From Flavobacteriales bacterium (GTDB taxonomy: Bacteria; Bacteroidota; Bacteroidia; Flavobacteriales_D; Sanyastnellaceae): DNA of 64,000 nt. The stretch lies in the NCBI GenBank assembly GCA_030729695.1, contig JANQWV010000044.1, forward strand, positions 1-64,000, given 5' to 3'. The translations under genes were made by a program, and so were the position numbers. Shown in pieces: positions 62,648-64,000 of this stretch; position 1 is the stretch's first letter, and each line of letters opens with the position of its first letter. The notes under the pieces are model-generated. The model was not told the origin of the DNA, ran no database searches, and saw nothing but the letters and a program-made list of their open reading frames with translations.

Positions 62648-63832
62648 ATGACAGATTATTTGCGTCCGGGCGCCATTCAAGAGTTAATGGTCACTTCTAT
62701 TAACGAAGAAGGAGTTTTTGTTGGAAACGACCACGAAGAAATTCCTTTAAATAAAATTGATACAAAAGGTGTTGTATTGGGACAAACGCTGAAGATTTTC
62801 AGCTACTTCAACGACAGAAAAGAATTAGAAGCAACAACGCGCATTCCTGAGATTCAGGTAGGCGAAATGGGAATGTTCACCATTCTAAATTCAAACGATT
62901 TAGGTGCATTCATCAATATCGGAGTGGGGCGCGACGTCCTTATTCCAAAGAGAGAGCAAAGACAAGAACTTCTTACGAATCGCAAAGCGTTAATCATGCT
63001 TTGTTACGATTCTGCGAACCATAGACTTTTCGGAACAACGAAGATTTTCAATCATCTGAAAGAAGTTCCAGACTTTAAGCGTGGTGATGAAATTGAAATG
63101 ACCATTTTCGAGAAATTGGAAGTGGGAAGAAAGGTGATTGTAAATGGAAAATACCAGGGTATCATCTTCCAACAAGAAATCATGAGTCGCGTTTCAGAAG
63201 GCGATAAGGTGAAAGGGTACGTGCGCAAGATTGAAGGGAAAGATGTAGTAGTAAGCATGCAGAAGGAAGGAGTAGATCTGATTGAAGATGCTGCTGCCCG
63301 TTTGCTAGAGTTCTTGGAAAATAACGGTGGTTACATTCGTTTGAACGACGACAGTGATCCTGATGAAATTAAAATTCGTCTTCGCATGTCGAAGAAGACC
63401 TTTAAGAAAGCAGCGGGATTGTTGTACAAGCAAGAGAAGGTAGACTTAATGAAGTTCGGTGTGAAGCTGTTGACCGACGGTCAGAAGCCAACGCCACGCG
63501 ATATTGAAAACTGGAAAGACAAGCCAACCGACGATGTGCGCAAGCCATACACCGCGAAAAAACTTCCTGTTCCGAATAGACGCATTGGAGATTCTTTCGG
63601 GAATCAAGAGAGTAAAGGGTATAGAGAGGATAAGAGAGGGGAAGAATCGGGAAGAGAAGTTAAGAAATGGGAAGACAATGTTGAGCGCGATGAACCGCGT
63701 GAGGCAAGAAGTGAGCCTGGGACGAATGCGAACGGAAAGGTTCCTTACACTTCGAAGAAGTCTAGATCTTCTTCTTCCAATACTTCCAGACCTTCACGTC
63801 CTTCGGATCAGAACCGGGGCCCGCGTCGATAG
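62648..63832 (+). CDS. CvfB-like S1 RNA-binding protein with long charged C-terminal tail
   Basis: 394 aa from ATG 62648 (MTDYLRPGAIQELMVTSINE). Three S1-like barrels (about 8-65, 70-135 and 145-205) are followed by a winged-helix domain (about 212-275, DPDEIKIRLRMSKKTFKKAA). This is the CvfB layout, and family members usually end about here. Residues 276-394 are an extra low-complexity tail rich in Arg, Glu, Lys and Ser (GREVKKWEDNVERDEPREAR, KKSRSSSSNTSRPSRPS). The tail contains a purine repeat (63634-63670), and its last 23 codons overlap the convergent DUF6265 gene. A TACTTTG element ends 4 nt before the ATG. It probably binds RNA or ribosomes. Confidence 0.88.
   Translation: MTDYLRPGAIQELMVTSINEEGVFVGNDHEEIPLNKIDTKGVVLGQTLKIFSYFNDRKELEATTRIPEIQVGEMGMFTILNSNDLGAFINIGVGRDVLIPKREQRQELLTNRKALIMLCYDSANHRLFGTTKIFNHLKEVPDFKRGDEIEMTIFEKLEVGRKVIVNGKYQGIIFQQEIMSRVSEGDKVKGYVRKIEGKDVVVSMQKEGVDLIEDAAARLLEFLENNGGYIRLNDDSDPDEIKIRLRMSKKTFKKAAGLLYKQEKVDLMKFGVKLLTDGQKPTPRDIENWKDKPTDDVRKPYTAKKLPVPNRRIGDSFGNQESKGYREDKRGEESGREVKKWEDNVERDEPREARSEPGTNANGKVPYTSKKSRSSSSNTSRPSRPSDQNRGPRR
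63634..63670. repeat. Purine repeat inside the CvfB-like gene
   Basis: GAGAGGGGAAGA (63634-63645), then GGGAAGAGAAGTTAAGAA (from 63649). The same words occur in the intergenic tracts at 6168-6183 and 9291-9335, and in inverted orientation at 11311-11346. Here it encodes residues of about 329-341. Confidence 0.45.
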
Positions 63833-64000
63833 TCGTTTCCAGTTGTTCTTCTGAAAGAAAACGATAGGTAATTCGTTTCGGAAAGTCGTGCTGTGGATTT
63901 TCGAAAACCCATTCGGTAGAAGTGGCTTTGGTGCAAACAAAAATGGTGCTTTTGTCGGCTTCTAGCGGAGTGGCTATGTATACCCAATGATCGTTATCGT
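63762..64000 (-). CDS. DUF6265-family protein, C-terminal part (runs off right edge)
   Basis: 78 C-terminal residues, open to the window edge. The diagnostic text is WVFENPQHDFPKRITYRFLS, followed by EEQLETTIDAGPG and a basic end (VKVWKYWKKKI, stop TAG at 63762-63764). The HDFP-x-R-I-x-Y core is the mark of DUF6265; the function is unknown, and members are usually secreted. The start lies beyond the edge. The last 71 nt overlap the 3' end of the CvfB-like gene on the other strand. Confidence 0.8.
   Translation of the reverse strand, partial: DNDHWVYIATPLEADKSTIFVCTKATSTEWVFENPQHDFPKRITYRFLSEEQLETTIDAGPGSDPKDVKVWKYWKKKI

Overview
This window is chromosomal DNA from a member of the Bacteroidota, most likely order Flavobacteriales (Crocinitomicaceae/Fluviicola-like; the family level is an inference). 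The evidence is a set of type IX secretion (T9SS) sorting domains, a gliding-motility-type C-terminus, DUF6150 and DUF6265 proteins, a NuoG without the molybdopterin domain, genes without Shine-Dalgarno sites, and many TAnnTTTG -7 promoter elements. No rRNA, tRNA, CRISPR array, transposase or phage gene was found. The RNase P RNA gene is present.

Layout. 1-5.4 kb: the start of an Fe-S oxidoreductase, an MCE/MlaD protein and an N-acetylmuramoyl-L-alanine amidase (minus), divergent from an LptD-like outer membrane protein. 5.4-11.3 kb: an accessory stretch with a DUF6150 repeat protein, two overlapping Na+/H+ antiporter genes, an Omp85-type barrel and a DinB protein. These are separated by unusual intergenic repeats: arrays of tiny GNA-triloop hairpins, a palindrome pair and purine tracts. 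11.3-24.1 kb: a complete 14-gene nuo operon (complex I, nuoA to nuoN, minus). 24.2-30.7 kb: sucB and sucA, then purC and ffh, all minus. 30.7-36.5 kb: a coiled-coil/barrel protein, a large PKD-type surface protein, moaC-mobA and rnpB. 36.5-46.9 kb: a methyltransferase, an MFS exporter, a UbiA prenyltransferase, a MOSC protein, hemE, two paralogous OmpA proteins, obgE-adk and lpdA. 46.9-64 kb: secreted proteins mixed with housekeeping genes (cysteine desulfurase, glmM, acpH, an MltF-like transglycosylase, holA, threonine aldolase, a CvfB-like protein), a secreted agmatine/peptidylarginine deiminase-like enzyme, a glycosylasparaginase and a subtilase.

The genes mostly serve respiration and the TCA cycle (nuo, sucAB, lpdA), envelope building (MCE, amidase, LptD, Omp85, OmpA, lytic transglycosylase, glmM) and protein export to the surface. 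The most unusual signal is non-coding: arrays of mini-hairpins with a 14-15 nt period. Their stems differ from unit to unit but stay self-complementary, and their loops keep the GNA type. A second pattern is a group of genes whose TAnnTTTG-like element ends only 3-7 nt before the start codon, which suggests near-leaderless transcripts. At the right edge, the long charged tail of the CvfB-like gene seems to have grown through a purine repeat into the 3' end of the convergent DUF6265 gene.
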